This document shows positions 23,614 through 35,963 of a DNA stretch of 64,000 nucleotides, in pieces. A program made the translations under genes and the position numbers. The notes under the pieces were generated by a model. That model saw only the letters and a program-made list of their open reading frames with translations, had not been told where the DNA came from and did no database searches. Source of the DNA: Bisporella sp. PMI_857 (lineage: Eukaryota > Ascomycota > Leotiomycetes > Helotiales > Helotiaceae); assembly GCA_021307315.1 (NCBI GenBank), contig JAJSPD010000010.1, positions 930,001 to 994,000 of the forward strand, read 5' to 3'. The first letter of the stretch is position 1, and each line of letters begins with the position of its first letter.

Positions 23614-24371
23614 TGCTGAATGGATCAGGGTATGATGGATTTCTTGATTTTAAAGTGTAGATCTTGTAGGTGGTCTTGAAGTGCAGAGTGATTGGGAGCG
23701 GTGCCTTACTTTTGAGCTCAACTGACGATGGATACTTATACCTTTCCTTCGCCTTTATCTGACAGTTCTCGCCCGCCCAATAAGTCTGCCATAGATCCGC
23801 TATCGCCGTTGCAAACTATGCTGCAATATGGCTTGGTGACGGTCTACTTCGGCCTTTAGACATAGAATGAGACCAAGAGCTTGCGCAACGCAACGCAAGG
23901 ACTGTTGATACTGAGGCAGAATGGTTTGCAGCAGAAATGCGAGTTGAGGCTAGTGTCTCTAATCTCGGAATTAGCGGAAACATGGCTCCTATGTGCACCA
24001 TTGAGAGTATGATGGGGAAGATTGATTAACTGATGAAGGTTAACACCAATAGTGTTATTATGGACTGGTGGTAGAAATAAGAGAGTTGATTAGATAATCA
24101 TACGTCATGGCCCAATAGCTGCAATCTGTTTGCGAAACAGGGTTAGCGTGCTTTTATGTACAATCCATTCGGGTAATGGGAAAGAAGCGTCATTGGATCG
24201 ATACAGCGATCTAAAAGAAACGTGGGCTCCACTTATGACTATTGATGTATGCATTTGATCTACTCCTCCGTTCTACTTGAATTTCTTCATTCCCCATACC
24301 ATTCTAACCTCTTCTCGTTTTTCTTGGATCGCCACTCCCCTTGATATTCGCGGAGGTTGTCATCGAGCATT
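23614..24371. promoter_or_regulatory. Shared promoter region, MDR oxidoreductase / Zn2Cys6 factor
   Basis: 758 bp between divergent start codons. Pyrimidine-rich DNA precedes the regulator start (24260-24345). A short minus-strand open frame (24001-23816) inside it has no recognisable feature. I could not identify a specific CGG-type binding site with confidence. Confidence 0.45.
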
Positions 24372-25985
24372 ATGACTGTGGCTTCTGACCTCAGCCAAGA
24401 ACGACCAGGTTCTAAACGCCATATACACAAGAAATCACGTCGAGGTTGTAGGAATTGCAAGCTCCGGCGAGTGAAGTGTGATGAAATAAAGCCACATTGT
24501 AAGAACTGCAGAAACTATGGGTTCCATTGCAACTTTGATCTAAAGGTCGCTGACCTTCATATATCCGTTTGCTCAACTACAACCTTCAACCAAACTGGAA
24601 ATTTAGCACTGGGGACGAACCTGACATCTCTGGATTTGAGCCTGAAGTTGAAAAGTCCTCCAGAATCCCTGTATCTCGATAATGAGAGGCAAGCAATGCT
24701 AAGGATGTTCGAGAATAGAACGGCACTCTCTCTTGGAACTAAAAGAAGTTCATTGGTATTCCAAAATGTGGCGGTGAAATTGGCCGTCTCAGTGAGTAAC
24801 CGCGTCCATTAGAAAGTCCTTCTGCTAACAGCTGTCAAATTTAGCACCCCTATATAATGCATTTGGTTCAGACTCTAACATCAGTCCATGATCGATATCT
24901 GTCTCAATCATCCAACACTCAACAGACATTGGAAGAAACCTACCATCTGTCACAGGCCATCGAGCAATTTAATGGGAAACTTTCAAAGCGAATCGCTGAT
25001 GACGAGCGAGACTCGATCTGGGCCGCTGCTGTCATGCTAGGGGTAGCCACATTTGCCATAATAGAAGGTTCAGCACCGGAGCAAGTCTGGCCTCTGTCGC
25101 CTCCAAGCCCCAATGATCTCGATTGGCTTCGAATGAGCGAAATGAAAAAGGCTGTGCATAGTATCACAGATCCAGAAAGAGCGGGGAGCGTTTTCTCTGG
25201 CGTATCATATGGTCACCAAGACCGATGTCTGCACCCCACGCCGACACAACTGGCAAGCCCTGGACTTTCGTCCAAGTTTGTCCAATTTTTTAATATTGGC
25301 CACTCGTCAACTCCAGAGAACAATCCTTATTATACGGCCGTCAAAAGCATTATGCCACTTTTCGATCTCCAATATGAGCAGTCAATTCTTGTCACATTTT
25401 TGGGATTTGTACGGGATCTAGAGGCGGCGTTCAGAATGCTATTGGAATTGAAAGACCCACGGGCTCTTTTAGCATTGGCGTATTGGTTTTCCAATGTGTG
25501 CAATTCGGTATGGTGGATAGAACGTCGAGCGCGATTGCAGTGTCAAGCCATTTGTATCTACTTGGAGCGGTACCATGCCTACGATACGTCTTTACAGGAG
25601 CTGCTACTGTTTCCCAAGTTAGTCTGCGGTCTGCCGATCCAAAATACCATAGTTGGTACGAGCCCTAAACAGTACGGCTCTAATATTTGCTTGGATGAGC
25701 TTGTTAAGGCAGTTGTGAGTAAAAAGCGCGCCTCCATGCTTGGATTGACACGTTGTGCAACATGCTCTAAAAATCACATTTTTGTGTTTGATAACTTAGA
25801 TCGAGAAAACACGGAACAGCAACTGGCATAAGAGGCTGGACAAAGACGGAGAACCATTTGGGAACAGCTTTAATGAGAGCGGGAAGAATGACCTTCGGAC
25901 AAAGGATTGTCTGTTTTGCTTCCTCGGGATGAAACCGAACATTGTCGCTACAGAAAACTTAAAACAGAATTACTACAAGCTGTAA
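24372..25985 (+). CDS. Zn2Cys6 fungal-type transcription factor
   Basis: Proposed exons 24372-24791, 24845-25714 and 25800-25985 give 491 residues. The N-terminal binuclear zinc cluster is [11 protein letters not shown] then [11 protein letters not shown] (about residues 26-53), preceded by a basic HKKSRRG stretch. The rest is mainly helical and resembles the middle region of fungal regulators of this class ([19 protein letters not shown], just after intron 1). The first ATG of the frame is at 24372. Skipping intron 25715-25799 would end the protein at 25831; splicing it replaces that tail with one ending in [15 protein letters not shown], which looks more like the usual C-terminus of such factors. 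It sits between the MDR oxidoreductase and the ABC pump, so either could be a target; this is inference from position. Confidence 0.85.
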
Positions 25986-27963
25986 TCCCTGAAGCACTAT
26001 CTCACAGAGTATTACCGAGTCGGATATGCGTATTTACTGCAAGATCATGCTCGGTAAGAGTATATCGCATCCCGAACAATAACCTGTATGAACCTTGGGC
26101 GATCCGAGGTTTCGAGTCGGAATACAACACTGTAATGTATTGAGATATGGATCACGCTCTTATACTGTAACTTCCGTGGGCAGAGGAAAACGTATCAGAA
26201 GACACGCTTTTTATAAGCATACTCATAGCGCTAAGGCTTAGCGCCAAAATAGAGTTCGGCGAAGAATCCCAAGAGTCGTCAATTTATTCAAAGGGCAACC
26301 AGAACAAACATGTGTCAACATTGAACCACTTTGGGGTTTTCACATATTCGCGGGAATCTGTCCGATCATGTTTGACATTTGTGACGCAGACTACAAAGCT
26401 TGGGGAGGGCATGTAGCCTTATAGCTACTGGTAGATATTGGTCAGCCATGCATTCTAGGCACAGGCGGGTTGAGCACTACCCATGCCAAATCTACTTGAC
26501 ACTTGACGCCCTGTTTGTATTTTGAAGGCACAAGCGAGTGGAGCATTGCCATGCCAAATCTACTTGACACTCAACGCCCTGTTTGTATTTTGAAACTAAA
26601 GTTATGGATTTTTAGCGTTTTATTATTTTGCTTTCTTCGGTACTTTCTCCAATTAGTGTTATATAACCGCACCATCCAAAAATCCTTCTAACACGAGGGG
26701 GAGGCGGATCGGCGGACTTGGCAGTTCCGATTGGAAATCAGCATTCATGATTTCAATACGGATTTCAAAGCCATCTGCTGTTCGGCCGAAATCCCTGTTG
26801 CAACATATTCACATTTTGCCTTTTCGATGCCGGTGTATGTACCTGTGCCGAAGAGTCACAGCAGATATTCTGGATATCCCCGTTGGCCAAGCATGATCAC
26901 TCACTATGAGCCATGCTCTCCGGCTGAGCAATAGAGGGCTGTATGCTGGTCAATGTATGAGTAATTGTGAATTAATTACATAAGCTTACTTTTGCGCCAA
27001 AGTAAATTGACTTCGCGCTTTATGAAAAAAAAGTTCATCGTTGAGATATTAATTGTAGTAAAAGGATTCAGTGTTGGCTGTTGGTGGTAAGATCGGCCTT
27101 TTAGTTTCTCAGTGACCGATAAAAGGACAATAACGAATCCCGAAATGACAAACCCCACTCCGGGTTGCGAGGACGCCGTTCACCTCTTTTTTTGTTTTCT
27201 GAGTTTCACTGCCTTTGCAGACTTGCACACTCGGGTATCTGGACATATTAATGAGTCACCTGTCTCTTTAATAACAAAAGAAGGAATGTTGCCTTAGCAC
27301 AAGGGAAAGCTCCAGACCAATCTGATTAGCCTTGCGGTTTTATCTACCTGTAGCTTTCAGGTAGTAATGCCCAGAACGCGTTTTATGGGAAGGAAAGTAC
27401 TCAGGGTGCCACTTTCTACTGGGTGGGTTGTATATTCCTTTTACAGATATGTTATGGAAATCTAGTAAAATACATAATATTATATTATAAAATATAGACC
27501 AAAATCAAAAGTCCGGCCGCTAACTCCGTTCTACCCACCTACCCCACCCGCCTACCTTGGCGTCGGCCTCCGCCACTGACGCGCTGAGGATTCACACACT
27601 TATTTACACTCTTTGGGCACCGGATCGACTGGCCCTAGTTAAAAATTGAAGGAATTGTTTGATTGATTTTCTTGTTCTTATTAAGCAATGGAGGTAGAAC
27701 CTTCAGCCTTCCTTTGGCCCTTTTTTTTTTTTTTTTTCCCTTTTTCTCCCCTATTGTCCTTCACCTCCTCTCTCCTTTAAGCCTCTTGCATTCCTTCCTC
27801 TTTCTTTCCATGACTTAATTCAGATATTTTCTCCCCTTTTATATTTTCCGGTCTTAGATGACGAAAGTACTGCTACCGCGTTAGCATTAGTGCACACTTA
27901 CTTAATCCACCCCTCTGCCCTACTATTCACCTGTGCCACCGAACGACGACAGAGCTTGAAGTG
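25986..27963. other. Intergenic region upstream of the ABC transporter
   Basis: 2 kb holding the 3' end of the regulator and the ABC transporter promoter. It includes a perfect 17-nt palindrome (26228-26244, GCGCTAAG-G-CTTAGCGC), a 68-bp tandem duplication (listed separately), and a T17 run plus CT-rich block at 27721-27850, typical of strong fungal promoters. No coding exon seen. Confidence 0.55.
26458..26594. repeat. Two-copy direct tandem repeat, about 68 bp per unit
   Basis: Copy 1 is 26458-26526 and copy 2 is 26527-26594. Both begin GGCACA and end CCCTGTTTGTATTTTGAA, and share the internal block CCATGCCAAATCTACTTGAC. By eye they differ at about eight positions plus one indel, so the duplication is not brand new. 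It lies in non-coding DNA about 1.4 kb upstream of the ABC transporter start. Confidence 0.9.
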
Positions 27964-30900
27964 ATGTCTGAGAAGGAGGCTCTGGAGGGGCAGCACCCTC
28001 AAGAGATGCTGCGCAACACCACCACAACCAAAACAACCTCAAGAGAGAGCATTGATACTGTTGATACTGTCACCGATGCAGTTGCAGACGATCCAGAGAA
28101 GAAGCGTGAGAATGTGCGAAACGCAAACCCAAATGGGTTTTCTAGAACAGAGCCAGGTGTCAATATAAAAGCGGCAGAGGCCGACTTTGCAGAGCTTGGA
28201 CGACAGCTCACCGGTATAAGCCAGGCCAGCAGAAAGCTCTCGAGAACACAGTCAAAACAGAGCTCGCGGAAAGGCAAAACGCCATCTGACGATATTGAGA
28301 AAGCTGCTGAGTCTTCAGACCAAACATCTGACTATGAGCCTTTTGATCTTGAAAGCACCTTGCGGGGGAACCAAGCTGCCGAAATCGAGTCTGGTATGCG
28401 GCCTAAGCATATTGGTGTTATCTGGGATGGCCTTACAGTTACCGGTATGGGAGGAGTTACGAACTTTGTCAAGGTATTTCCAGATGCGTTTATTAGCTTT
28501 TTCAATGTTGTCGAGACAGCCATGAACATCTTTGGTCTAGGTAAGAAAGGGAAGGATGTCAATATCCTCAAAGACTTTCGCGGCGTTATCAAGCCAGGAG
28601 AAATGGTTTTGGTGCTAGGCCGGCCGGGTTCTGGTTGCACGACCTTTTTGAAGGTCATTGCAAATCAGAGATTTGGATACACTGGAGTGCATGGAGATGT
28701 GCAGTACGGCCCGTTTGATGCTACGACCTTTGCAAACCAATATCGAGGAGAGGCGGTGTACAACCAGGAAGATGATATCCACCACCCAACTCTGACTGTG
28801 GGCCAGACATTGGGATTTGCTTTGGATACCATGACTCCAGGCAAAAGACCACATGGTATGACCAAGGCTGAATTCAAGGATAAGGTCATTACCACACTAC
28901 TGCGAATGTTCAACATTGAGCATACCCGAAACACCATTGTTGGCAATCCCTTTGTCCGCGGCGTGTCAGGTGGGGAACGAAAACGTGTTTCTATTGCGGA
29001 GATGATGGTCACTTCTGGCACAGTTTGTTCATGGGACAATTCGACACGTGGTTTAGATGCTTCTACAGCACTCGACTACGTCAAATCGCTTAGGGTAATG
29101 ACCAATATCTACAAATGCACAACCTTTGTGTCATTGTATCAAGCCAGTGAGAGCATTTATAAGCAGTTTGACAAAGTTCTGGTCATCGATAGCGGAAGAC
29201 AAGTATACTTTGGTCCAACAGAGGATGCGCGTGCATATTTCGAAAGTCTCGGATTCAAGGAGAAACCCAGACAGACTACTCCTGATTATTTAACTGGATG
29301 CACTGATGAATTCGAGCGAGATTATGCTGAAGGCAGATCTCCTGATAATGCGCCACATAGCCCTGAAACTTTGGCGCAAGCTTTTCTTAACTCGAGGCTC
29401 TCGAACTTACTGGATGAGGAGACAGCAGCGTACAGAAAGACTTTGTCCGAAAACAGGCAAGTGCAAGAGAATTTCCAAATTGCGGTTGCGGATTCTAAGA
29501 GGAAGGGAGCCTCGAAGAAATCTGTGTACAGAATTCCATATTATCTTCAAATCTGGGCACTTATGCAACGCCAATTCTTGATCAAATGGCAGGACAAATT
29601 CACACTTGTTGTCGATTGGATCACGAGCATTGTTATTGCTATCGTTCTTGGTACCGTATGGTTAAAACTTCCAGTCACATCCGCAGGTGCTTTCACCCGT
29701 GGTGGTCTCCTCTTCATCAGTCTCCTCTTCAACGCCTTCCAAGCATTTGCCGAACTCGCGAGCACTATGCTGGGCCGGCCTATAGTCAATAAGCATAAAG
29801 CCTACACCTTCCATCGGCCGTCTGCGTTGTGGTTAGCCCAGATATGTGTCGATATGTGCTTCTCTGCTGTTCAAATCATGGTATTCTCAATTATGGTATA
29901 CTTCATGTGTGGACTTGCGCTGAGCGCTGGAGGATTTTTCACGTTCTACATAGTAATTGTGTCTGGATATCTCGCTATGACGCTATTCTTCCGTACTGTT
30001 GGATGCCTTTGCCCCGATTTTGACTATGCAATCAAGTTTGCTGCAACAATTATCACACTCTTTGTTCTCACGAGCGGCTACCTTATTCAATACCAATCCC
30101 AACAAGTTTGGCTAAGATGGATCTTCTACATTAACGCCTTAGGTCTGGGATTTGCAGCTTTAATGGAGAATGAATTTGGTCGCCTTTCTCTTACATGCAC
30201 AGATGAATCTCTGGTTCCATCAGGTCCTGGGTATACCAGTATTGCTAACCAGGTGTGCACATTGCCAGGCAGTGTCACTGGTTCTCTACAAGTTGATGGA
30301 GGAGCTTACATCACACAAGGCTTCGAGTACAAGCCTAGCGAATTATGGCGCAACTTTGGTATCATCATTGTTCTCATTGTCGGATTCCTCTTCACCAATG
30401 CGACGCTAGGAGAATGGTTGATATATGGAGAAGGAGGCAATGCTGCAAAGGTGTTCCAAAAATCCAATAAGGAAAGGGAGGAACTAAACAAGGCGCTTGT
30501 TGCTAAAAGAACTCAGCGAAGAGCTTCAAAGAATGAAGCCGAAGGCTCCGCAATCAATATAAACTCGAAGGCTGTGTTAACCTGGGAGGGGTTGAACTAC
30601 GACGTTCCGACTCCAGCTGGGCAGCTACGTTTACTCGACAATGTTTACGGATATGTCAAACCTGGTGAGCTTACAGCACTAATGGGTGCTAGTGGAGCAG
30701 GAAAGACCACTTTACTGGATGTATTAGCATCAAGAAAGAACATTGGTGTCATCACTGGTGACGTTCTTGTCGATGGAATTCCCAAAGGAACGGCTTTCCA
30801 GCGTGGGACTTCTTATGCAGAACAACTGGACGTTCACGAACCAACTGCTACTGTTCGAGAAGCTCTTCGTTTTTCAGCGGATCTTCGCCAACCTTTTGAT

Positions 30901-32515
30901 GTCCCTCAATCTGAGAAGTATGCTTACGTTGAAGAAGTTCTAAGTCTTCTCGAGATGGAGGATATGGCCGATGCGATCATCGGTGATCCTGAGACTGGCC
31001 TTGCTGTTGAACAACGCAAGCGCGTTACAATTGGTGTTGAGCTTGCCGCAAAGCCTGAACTTCTATTGTTCTTAGATGAGCCGACGTCTGGCCTTGATTC
31101 ACAATCCGCCTTCAACATTGTTCGTTTCTTGAAGAAGCTTGCCAACGCTGGTCAAGCTATCCTGTGCACTATTCACCAACCTAATGCAGCTCTTTTCGAG
31201 AACTTCGACCGTCTACTCTTGCTACAACGTGGAGGACAAACCGTATATTTTGGCGATATCGGGAAGGATGCATGTGTCTTAATCGACTACTTAAAACGCC
31301 ATGGTGCTGAGTGTCCTCCAGATGCAAATCCAGCTGAGTATATGCTGGATGCTATAGGGGCAGGACAGGCTCCACGGGTTGGCGATCGGGATTGGGCAGA
31401 TATCTTTGCGGAATCACCCGAACTTGCCAATATTAAAGACAAGATTCAGCAACTGAAGGCTGAGCGGTTGGCTGAAGTTGGTAGTCAACCTAAGATCGAT
31501 GAGAGGGAATTTGCAACCCCGTTGATACATCAGCTCAAGGTTGTGCAAAAGAGAACCAACGCCTCCTTTTGGAGATCTCCAAACTATGCCTTTACCCGCC
31601 TCTTCAACCATGTTATCATTGCCCTTCTCACCGGTCTTACATTCCTCAACCTTGGGGATGATCGTACCTCACTACAGTACCGTGTCTTTGTCATTTTCCA
31701 GGTCACTGTTCTTCCAGCCCTCATCTTGGCCCAGGTTGAACCTAAATATGCCTTCGCTCGCATGATCTATTACCGTGAGGCTTCTTCGAAGATGTACGGC
31801 CAATTCGCATTCGCCAGCTCACTGGTCGTTGCGGAGATGCCCTATTCAATTCTCTGCGCCGTTGGGTTCTTCCTCCCGCTCTACTACATGCCAAGATTCC
31901 AGATGGGGTCGTCACGCGCCGGATACCAATTCTTGATGATCCTTGTCACGGAGCTGTTCTCGGTGACCCTCGGGCAGATGATTGCGGCTATCACTCCTAC
32001 ACCATTCATCTCAGCACTCATCAATCCTTTCGTCATCATCACATTCGCGCTCTTCTGTGGCGTTACCATTCCTAAGCCACAGATCCCCAAGTTCTGGAGA
32101 GCATGGCTGTACCAACTAGATCCGTTCACACGCCTGATCGGCGGTATGGTTGCAACTGAGCTCCATGATCGCCCAGTTATCTGTACGTCTGGCGAGCTCC
32201 AGCGCTTCGAGGCCCCAATTGGACAGACCTGTGGCGAGTATATGGCTCCCTATTTCGAGAGAATGGGCCCAGGATATCTTATCAACAACGCCACAAATGC
32301 CTGCGAGTACTGTGCCTATAAAGTCGGCGACCAGTTCTACAGCGCGCTCAGTATTTCCTTTGATAACCGGTGGAGAGAGCTTGGTATTTTGATCGCCTTC
32401 ACAGGTAGTAATTTAGTCATTCTCTTCCTTGCTGTAAGTCCCCCATATTCCTTATTCACGGGTTCAAGTTCTAATGATTGCGCAGTCTCGATTCTTGAAT
32501 TTTAATAAACGGTAG
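27964..32515 (+). CDS. PDR-type (ABCG) full-size multidrug ABC transporter
   Basis: Exons 27964-32433 and 32486-32515 (intron of 52 nt) give 1,499 residues, normal for fungal PDR pumps. The order is (NBD-TMD)2. NBD1 has the PDR-type Walker A GRPGSGCTT (about residue 219) with Cys replacing the usual Lys, the signature VSGGERKRVSIAE, and a degenerate Walker B region WDNSTRGLDAS. The first membrane block includes FNAFQAFAEL and a large loop with cysteines. NBD2 has a canonical Walker A GASGAGKTTLLD (about residue 908), a degenerate signature LAVEQRKRVTIG and Walker B LLFLDEPTSGLDS. The second membrane block follows. This asymmetric pair of sites is standard for the family. The family exports azoles, plant defence compounds and other lipophilic chemicals across the plasma membrane. 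The start is the ATG at 27964, one codon inside an in-frame GTG. The last exon encodes only SRFLNFNKR. Confidence 0.96.
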
Positions 32516-34070
32516 ATGAATTCCAAATACCGATAGATGATGTTATTAATGGTATCGAAATTTCCGATTTCTATGAATGATTTATGGGACCAAAATGCAT
32601 AGCATGTGAATGCGGTATTTTTGGGGGGGGGTTTCTTCTGTTCATAGTTAACATTTGATAGAGTGATGATGTATTTATACAAGATATTCCAATGAGAGCG
32701 AATGAACCAATGAAGGTTTTATGTGGATTCAAGGTGTCTCCTTGCGGTGCTTTCAAACGTGTGTGAGACGAAATGTCTCTATGACTTAGCTATTAACTCA
32801 AAATCTCTTCGTCGTTATACTTGCCTATGCCATATAACTATCAACCACACGCAAAAACACTACATGATGTTTCAGCAAACGTTTTATCCAGGCCAGTATT
32901 GAAGAAAGCCAGATATGCAACTCCTTGGGACGAAAGACTCCTTCTCGCGCCTATGTTAATGTTCACGTTTTTAGAAGTACTCCAAGTGCTTGAACAGGAA
33001 AGAACATTCTGAGAAATCATATCGATGTTCTTGCCACATTCGATGTTCATAGCCTAAGTTCAGCAGAGCTCACTTGCACATTCAAATCTATCCTCATCCA
33101 TCCACCCCCGCCTTCATGGAAGCGTTCATCCATACCATTGCTCGTAGTTACAGAATTGCTATACCAAACCCCACCACCAGCCGCAAGCACCACCTCATCC
33201 ATCCCACCAGCTCTCCTCGCTCACGAACATGCCGCCCAGGCTCCTCTAAAGCCTAATCCGGTCCATGATCGTCTCAGGCCTGGTCATGAACACCATGCGC
33301 CTGCGCAAACTCAAGAACTTGACGGACGGTTCCGTCTTCGTCGACCGGCAGGGAAATATCGGCGTTATCGAGTGGCCTGCGCGCTGGGACGAGAGGGGAA
33401 GAAGTGATTTCTACTGGCCGAGCTTCTTTGGATTCAGGAGAGAGGCGAAGATGGATAGTGTGGCGGGGCGGATGTGGAGAGGGGAGAGGGAGTCGTGAGG
33501 TAAAGGGAACAATGGCTTTAGGAGGCTGGCTGCTTCGCGTAGCTCTCTCATATGCAGAAGTAGCTTCGAGCATGGATTCCTGTGTTGAGGGTAGTGGAAG
33601 GTTTAGCTAGCATTGCTCGCGGCTTATAGGTTGGACGGTATCATTAGCCTATGGCGTAGAAACAGAGCCTATGAGGCTATGGCATGCTCTTTTGGATCAG
33701 CATAACTTGAGAAGCCCATCTCGGTCGTATCCGTTGAATAGGTACAAACTACTTCGCAAAATGGAGAATGAACAAAGGGTCTTACTAGAGTTTAGGGTTT
33801 CCCCACGCTTATTGTACAGCAAAGCATTGATCTTGATACAAGTACAAGCTTGGATTCAGAGTTAATCTATCAAGCAAAAGCTAGATGGTTTTAATATTAT
33901 ATTCATTATTGTTACTTTAAAAATTAGCTGTACTCTGGGTGACCGACGACACCGAGCCTATCTCTTCAATTTATCCGGGAAAAGAGCGAGAAGACGATGT
34001 ATAGTCAAAGAGGGCATCATAAATTATTAACTATATGCATTGCAGCCTGACCTCAAAAACATTTCCTGGC
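32516..34070. other. Mostly non-coding stretch between convergent genes
   Basis: 1.55 kb between the ABC transporter and the CorA-like gene. A G9 run lies near 32624-32632. Composition shifts to GC-rich at about 33180-33500, unlike its AT-rich surroundings; that patch holds the small uncertain frame listed separately. Otherwise nothing supported. Confidence 0.45.
33265..33498 (+). CDS. Small uncertain open frame in a GC-rich patch
   Basis: 77 codons starting at an ATG. The residues (for example LKNLTDGSVFVDRQGNIGVI and FYWPSFFGFRR) look protein-like, but I recognise no family. Other frames are also open across the same GC-rich patch on both strands, so openness alone is weak evidence. It could be a short gene, a terminal exon or chance. 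Confidence 0.25.
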   Translation: MIVSGLVMNTMRLRKLKNLTDGSVFVDRQGNIGVIEWPARWDERGRSDFYWPSFFGFRREAKMDSVAGRMWRGERES

Positions 34071-35963
34071 TCACTGCTGTCTTCCTATATCCACTATTCT
34101 CCCTCCTCCATTGAATCGGGGAATCACGTTCCCAAAGTAGATACCAACACCTTTAACCCAATTATCTAGGGTTTCAGTGATGTACATGAGGAGTCTACCG
34201 AAAAAGAATAAAGCCGAGACAGAGAGGCACATGATGACGGCAAATGAGTACCAGTAGTCTTTCGAAGAATAATGATTTAAGTCTTCGATCTGGACAGAGA
34301 AATATGCAGTCATCAGACTGACGGGTAGGAAAAGAACGCTCAGTTTGGCGAGCAAGGTCGCGGAGCGCGTTAGACGTGCAGTGGCTTCTGAGTCTTTTTG
34401 GGCATTGATATTGAAGTACTTCAAATCATGTTAGATGATGGTTCCGAACGTGCCATGATAATATCTTACTGTGTTGACCAACGCATCCTTCTCGGCAAGT
34501 AGCTCATCTATTCCATTCAGAATTAACAGATGCAGTCGATCACCAAGGCGCTCGAAGCGAACACTAGCAGATTGTGCCAATGGCACGCCTCTGCCCTTGA
34601 ATTGCGTACTATCCGGATCCTGAGAACTGCTGCCTCCAATGTAGATGGTCGTAGCTTTAGGTTCGAGTATCCGCTCAATTAAATTCTTGTAGCCCTGGTA
34701 CAAATGCTGCATTTGGCGTACTTGACGGCCGAGGCTATGTAAACGAGGAATAATCTCGACATTGGGCGCTTTGTAACTTTTTCTAGCCTAGAAGCGGGTC
34801 AGCAATAGAATGGCTTTGTAGCCAGGTAAATTTACCATGTCTCCAAGAATTTCTGTTTGCTATTGGTAACATTTAGCATAAGTTTTGTGACTGATGAAGT
34901 TGAAGATTACCAATTCTTCCAATCTGTTTTTATAAGTTGCGAGGGTGGAGTATACAGCCCGCCAATCATCAAATAGATAGTAAAAGAGGTTGCTTGCTCC
35001 TTCAACTCCTCGTTCTGCTTGACTCCGGTCTAGATCTAAAGTGTGCCGGACTGTCTGCAGCGATATAGGGTCTGCAGAAAGATGCCCATGGATAGACAAC
35101 TGGCTCAGAACACTCAACGTGTTACTACGCATGGATTTTATGTCATCCGTACCATGCACAAACTCGGTGCCTTCATGCAGCGAAATAACTGTGTCTATGG
35201 CGTGTAAGTACATAGGCGCTTTTTGGAACTGGCGGAAATACCATCATCACAAAGTACGAGCCATGTCCATAGTGGTTGCTGCATCCCTTCTGATACTATA
35301 CTGTCGTCCCAGGACAATGTCGACTGTTTGTGCATCCAGTTTGCTCCAATGCAGAGAACTAACCACCACTTAGCACATCACTAAACCAAAATAAGTCATA
35401 AACTCACAATGAGCACCAACATCTATAGATTGATAATGTATCATTGATTTTGATATCGTATAATGGCTCGCCTTTTCCGCATTTGGCGAAGGCGAGCTTA
35501 TGCGAGAGCTGTCCATACTTGTGTTCGCCTCAATGTCATCCTTCTGAGCGGGTTTTGATCGAAACCGCCTGACATGCTTTTCCTCGACTTTGGGCTTCAG
35601 CACAGGTGGGTTTGTCTTGATAACAGCACATAATCTCGGGGAGAATTTATATTTCGTTGCAAGCAGGTTAATTACTTCAGGTTGCTTATTTGGAGCCCAT
35701 ATGTTGCTACATTCAATAATAGTTAGCGGAAGAGGTTATGGCGACAGATGGGCAACATACATCCACCTCACAGGCGTTTCTGGCCTATGCTCAGCATCCA
35801 GCAGATTTTGTACATCTTCAACACCCACATCAAAGGCAATATGCACCTTCTCTTTGCCAAAGTCTACCACGAAGTTGCTAGTCGCGTCTCTTAGAACGCG
35901 ACTCTGGCTCTGCTCGTAGACGGTCTCGTCGTCGAAATCCTCAAATTTAGCCTTTCCTTCCAT
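34071..35963 (-). CDS. CorA-like Mg2+ transporter family protein, fungal type
   Basis: Seven exons read from splice sites: 35963-35761, 35706-35408, 35358-35242, 35194-34911, 34859-34836 (only 24 nt), 34787-34470 and 34418-34071, giving 530 residues. The N-terminal cytosolic domain has the fungal CorA-like pattern RDATSNFVVDFGKEKVHIAFDVG, then VRWINIWAPNKQ and LCIGANWMHKQ; the junctions restore WTWLVLCDDDTVISLHEG. Two C-terminal membrane helices follow (LLAKLSVLFLPVSLMTAYFSVQ and WYSFAVIMCLSVSALFFFGRLL). The GMN selectivity motif of true CorA is replaced by YFSVQ, as in many fungal relatives, so Mg2+ transport is not assured. The true start may lie in an upstream exon, because the frame continues back to a CAG acceptor near 35999 (TRAIILPDLAE). 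Confidence 0.85.
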
